Shown piece after piece: positions 61,684 through 64,000 of a stretch of DNA of 64,000 nucleotides. The stretch spans positions 806,001 to 870,000 of the forward strand of contig JAPFFF010000010.1 in the NCBI GenBank assembly GCA_039105265.1. The letters run 5' to 3'. Each line of letters starts with the position of its first letter. The first letter of the stretch is position 1. The DNA comes from Tritrichomonas musculus (Eukaryota > Parabasalia > Tritrichomonadida > Tritrichomonadidae). The translations under genes were made by a program, and so were the position numbers. The notes beneath the pieces were generated by a model. The model was not told where the DNA came from and did not search any database. It saw only the letters and a list, made by a program, of their open reading frames with translations.

Positions 61684-62330
61684 ATTATTGTAAAAATTTT
61701 TGAATTACTGCATTGCACTTATTTTTACAAATTAAAAATATGTTTTAATAATTATATATGCGTCCAATATGAAATATCAAAATTAAAAATAAGAAAAATA
61801 TGAAATTAAACTGCTTCTCAGCGGTTGTACAACTAATTGAGAGATATAGATTTGAATTGATTTATATATTTTCTATTAATATTGACTTTATTATTTATTT
61901 TACATTTAGATACAACTTCGTGACAGCTAAATTATTTTATAAGTTGCTTTATTATCATTATTAATCGTTTAACTGTATTATTATTTTGATTTAGATTCAT
62001 TTATTTTTTAATAAAACAATTTCGTGACAGCAAAATCATTTGATTATTTCACATTATATGCGTATTATCATAACTTGACAGCATCGTCTAGATTATATAT
62101 TTTTATTATTGTAGAAATTTTTGAAATAATGCATTACCCTTGCTTTTATAGTTCTTGTAAATAATCTAATATTTTGCAAAGTTGTTTTACTTTCAAATAA
62201 AAAAATAAGTATTGAAATGCTGTATAATATTAGTTTTATCTTAACGTGACAGCATCGTCTAGTTTTTTTTTTTAATACTTATTAAAAACGAGTTCATCTC
62301 ATCCAATATCAAATATACTGTTGTGTTATA
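61684..62330. repeat. Dispersed repeat A, copy 2
   Basis: Inverted relative to 3,640-4,140 and 5,220-5,360. It includes two CTTGACAGC/CGTGACAGC...ATCGTCTAG ends (62,083-62,095 and 62,244-62,261), and the tract ACAACTTCGTGACAGC near 61,913. A TA microsatellite lies at about 61,658-61,680. It is non-coding. Confidence 0.55.
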
Positions 62331-62916
62331 TGTTTCCTCCGCATCATGGTATTTTTAAAAATCATGTAACAGAACGATTTTTTTGATTATTAGACCGTAC
62401 GAAAATAATAATATTAGATATTCATATTAAGTTTGGTAATTCATTATAAAATTAAAAAAATAATGATAAATTTCTTTGGATATTTCAATTATCATGAAAT
62501 AATTAAACAAAAATGATTATTTAACGAAAAAAAATTGAGTATTGATTTTTTTGCGTAAATTTTATATTTTTAAATCCGATCCTTTTCGTCTTATGAATGC
62601 CGTTTTATAGCAAAATATTGTTAACTATATAGAAAAAAGTGTTTACTGTATATTTAAATCATTAATTTCCCAATTTCAACTACCTGATAACAAAAAATAT
62701 TATCTTCTTAAAAAATTGAGAATTAATATTTTATATTACAAAATAAAAATGGCGCAAAACTGCAACGTCTATATTATTACGGGTAACATCAGCTGATGTT
62801 ATTGTCACTTAATTAATTTCAATAAAAAAAGTGGCAAAATGACACTTTTTCGATATTTGTCAATAATAAATAGACACAAAAAAGTTCAAAATTTTAAAAA
62901 TTTTAGGAGGAAAAAA
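62331..62916. promoter_or_regulatory. Upstream region with perfect 16-bp palindrome
   Basis: AACATCAGCTGATGTT (62,785-62,800) is a perfect palindrome about 115 bp before the ATG of the last gene. It is followed by AAAAAGTG...CACTTTTT (62,826-62,850). Both could be regulatory. The rest is AT-rich. Confidence 0.35.
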
Positions 62917-64000
62917 ATGAGAAAGAAATCATTCATATTGTCATCATCAGGATTAAAAAATTTGGTCCAAAATCAAAGTTATGGAGAAGACTTTAAATTT
63001 ATTTTTGGAGAACACGAGATCGAAATGAAAAATCTCTTTGCCGAATTTGTTTCCCCATATGTTTCCCAAATTCATCAATCAGATCCAACAATTAATTCTA
63101 TTCATTTTTGTAACAATAATTCAAACGAAAAGTCCAAAATAAACTACATATCGCAAATGAGTGACGAGATCTTTAAACTTTTTGAATCAATCAGCCAAGG
63201 AGGGACGATTGAAATCGACAATAAACAGTGTTTTCAGTTACAAATTGTTTCAATTCTTTTAAAAAATAAAGAAATGTTCGCCAAACTTGATGAACTTTTT
63301 GACAAAGACGATAACGAGTTTTCTGACGAGAAAGTCAGTGAAGAACTCGAGTTTCTTTCTTTTCTTGAAATGAGTTCAGAATCAGCAAAAGTTTGGAATC
63401 GTAGCAAATCTATTGAATACATTGCGTCCAATTTCTATTTGATTGATTCTAAAAAAATAATTGACCTTCCGAGGACGGTTTTTTATTCAATTTTGACCAA
63501 CGACAAACTGACAATTGAAAGCGAAGACTCGCTTCTCGACGTGATTGAAGAATTCACAAACAAAGAAAAAAGGCAAAAAAGTATAAATTCAAGCGACGAC
63601 TTTTTGAGTGACATTTATTTCTATGAAGAGGTCAATTTCGACTTTTTGAGTGAAGCCAAGTTGAAAGAATTCATTGAAAAAGTTAATCCAAATGAGATTT
63701 CATCATCACTCTGGGACAAAATTAAGAAGTGCTTCTACGTTTACATGAAAAGGCAAAATTCGCCAGAATCAGCCAAAAGAGAAGGAAACGGTTTCTATCG
63801 TCATCGAATTCAATACGCAAAAAATATCGTAGTTGGAGGACTTGATGGCCACATTCAACTTGGCGAAAAACCGAACAGCAAAAGCAAAGGTAATCATCCA
63901 GTCATCCACCCTCCGGTGAATTCGTCGCTGGATCCGTCTTCGCTTCTGTCTTTTTCTGTTTACGGCGAACATTTGGTTGCTGTCACTCGTTCTGGCTCTC
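62917..64000 (+). CDS. BTB-like/RCC1-like protein (partial, runs off the window)
   Basis: Open from an ATG at 62,917 for 361 codons to the edge. The N-terminal part (YGEDFKFIFGEHEIEMKNLFAEFVSPYVSQIH...) matches the BTB-like opening common in trichomonad proteins. A helical BACK-like middle follows (EYIASNFYLIDSKKIIDLPRTVFYSIL, SLLDVIEEF). From about residue 300 RCC1-like strands begin (KNIVVGGLDGHIQLG, SLLSFSVYGEHLVAVTRSGS). The dead gene at 24,715-26,520 preserves RCC1, coiled coil and kinase parts, so a kinase domain may follow beyond the window. The protein is cytosolic, as no leader is present. Confidence 0.75.
   Translation, partial: MRKKSFILSSSGLKNLVQNQSYGEDFKFIFGEHEIEMKNLFAEFVSPYVSQIHQSDPTINSIHFCNNNSNEKSKINYISQMSDEIFKLFESISQGGTIEIDNKQCFQLQIVSILLKNKEMFAKLDELFDKDDNEFSDEKVSEELEFLSFLEMSSESAKVWNRSKSIEYIASNFYLIDSKKIIDLPRTVFYSILTNDKLTIESEDSLLDVIEEFTNKEKRQKSINSSDDFLSDIYFYEEVNFDFLSEAKLKEFIEKVNPNEISSSLWDKIKKCFYVYMKRQNSPESAKREGNGFYRHRIQYAKNIVVGGLDGHIQLGEKPNSKSKGNHPVIHPPVNSSLDPSSLLSFSVYGEHLVAVTRSGS

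Overview
The window is AT-rich eukaryotic DNA with intron-poor genes and the gene families of a parabasalid: BspA-like leucine-rich repeat proteins, kinase/Sel1 and RCC1/kinase proteins, a calpain, a legumain, cathepsin remains, a Pmp-like surface protein and a Polinton/Maverick. The base composition and families suggest a Tritrichomonas-like trichomonad. That placement is an inference from families, not from a marker gene. Several host genes carry TCA at or next to the start codon and TAAA at the stop, as is known for trichomonad Inr elements and polyadenylation signals.

Layout. 1-6.3 kb is a graveyard of mobile elements: a dead Tc1/mariner transposase, an integrase-like remnant, a decayed gene, a GC-rich hairpin and several short inverted-repeat elements. 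6.3-13.7 kb holds three host genes: an MFS sugar-porter-like transporter, a 1559-residue calpain with ubiquitin-like modules, and a convergent protein kinase. 14.3-15.5 kb holds broken pieces (cathepsin, BspA-like, unknown). 15.6-24.1 kb has a legumain (C13 peptidase), a frameshifted secreted protein ending in an LRAT/NlpC-like domain, and a DUF3447-like/BspA-like LRR protein. 24.7-26.5 kb is a broken RCC1-coiled coil-kinase gene. 27.1-33.9 kb has a RhoGAP and a pseudokinase with Sel1 repeats.

34.2-57.3 kb is a cluster of mobile elements. In order: an element with 8-bp target duplications, a repeat B copy that also marks an empty site, a hairpin, a whole-looking 19.3-kb Polinton (35,765-55,106) with perfect 213-bp terminal inverted repeats, a foldback element with 290-bp arms, and a second 8-bp-duplication element. 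The Polinton encodes family B DNA polymerase, integrase, a major capsid protein candidate, a packaging ATPase, a large fibre-like protein, two short amphipathic paralogues and about ten unknown proteins.

57.9-60.7 kb encodes a Pmp-like, single-pass surface protein with a very recent 804-bp internal duplication. 60.9-61.4 kb is a broken BspA-like gene. 61.5-62.3 kb is a repeat region partly matching 3.6-5.4 kb in inverted orientation. The window ends inside an open BTB-like/RCC1-like gene (62,917 to the edge).

Functionally, the host genes fit a parasite or commensal surface, protease and signalling repertoire. No operon logic is expected or seen. All calls come from reading the sequence; no database search was run.
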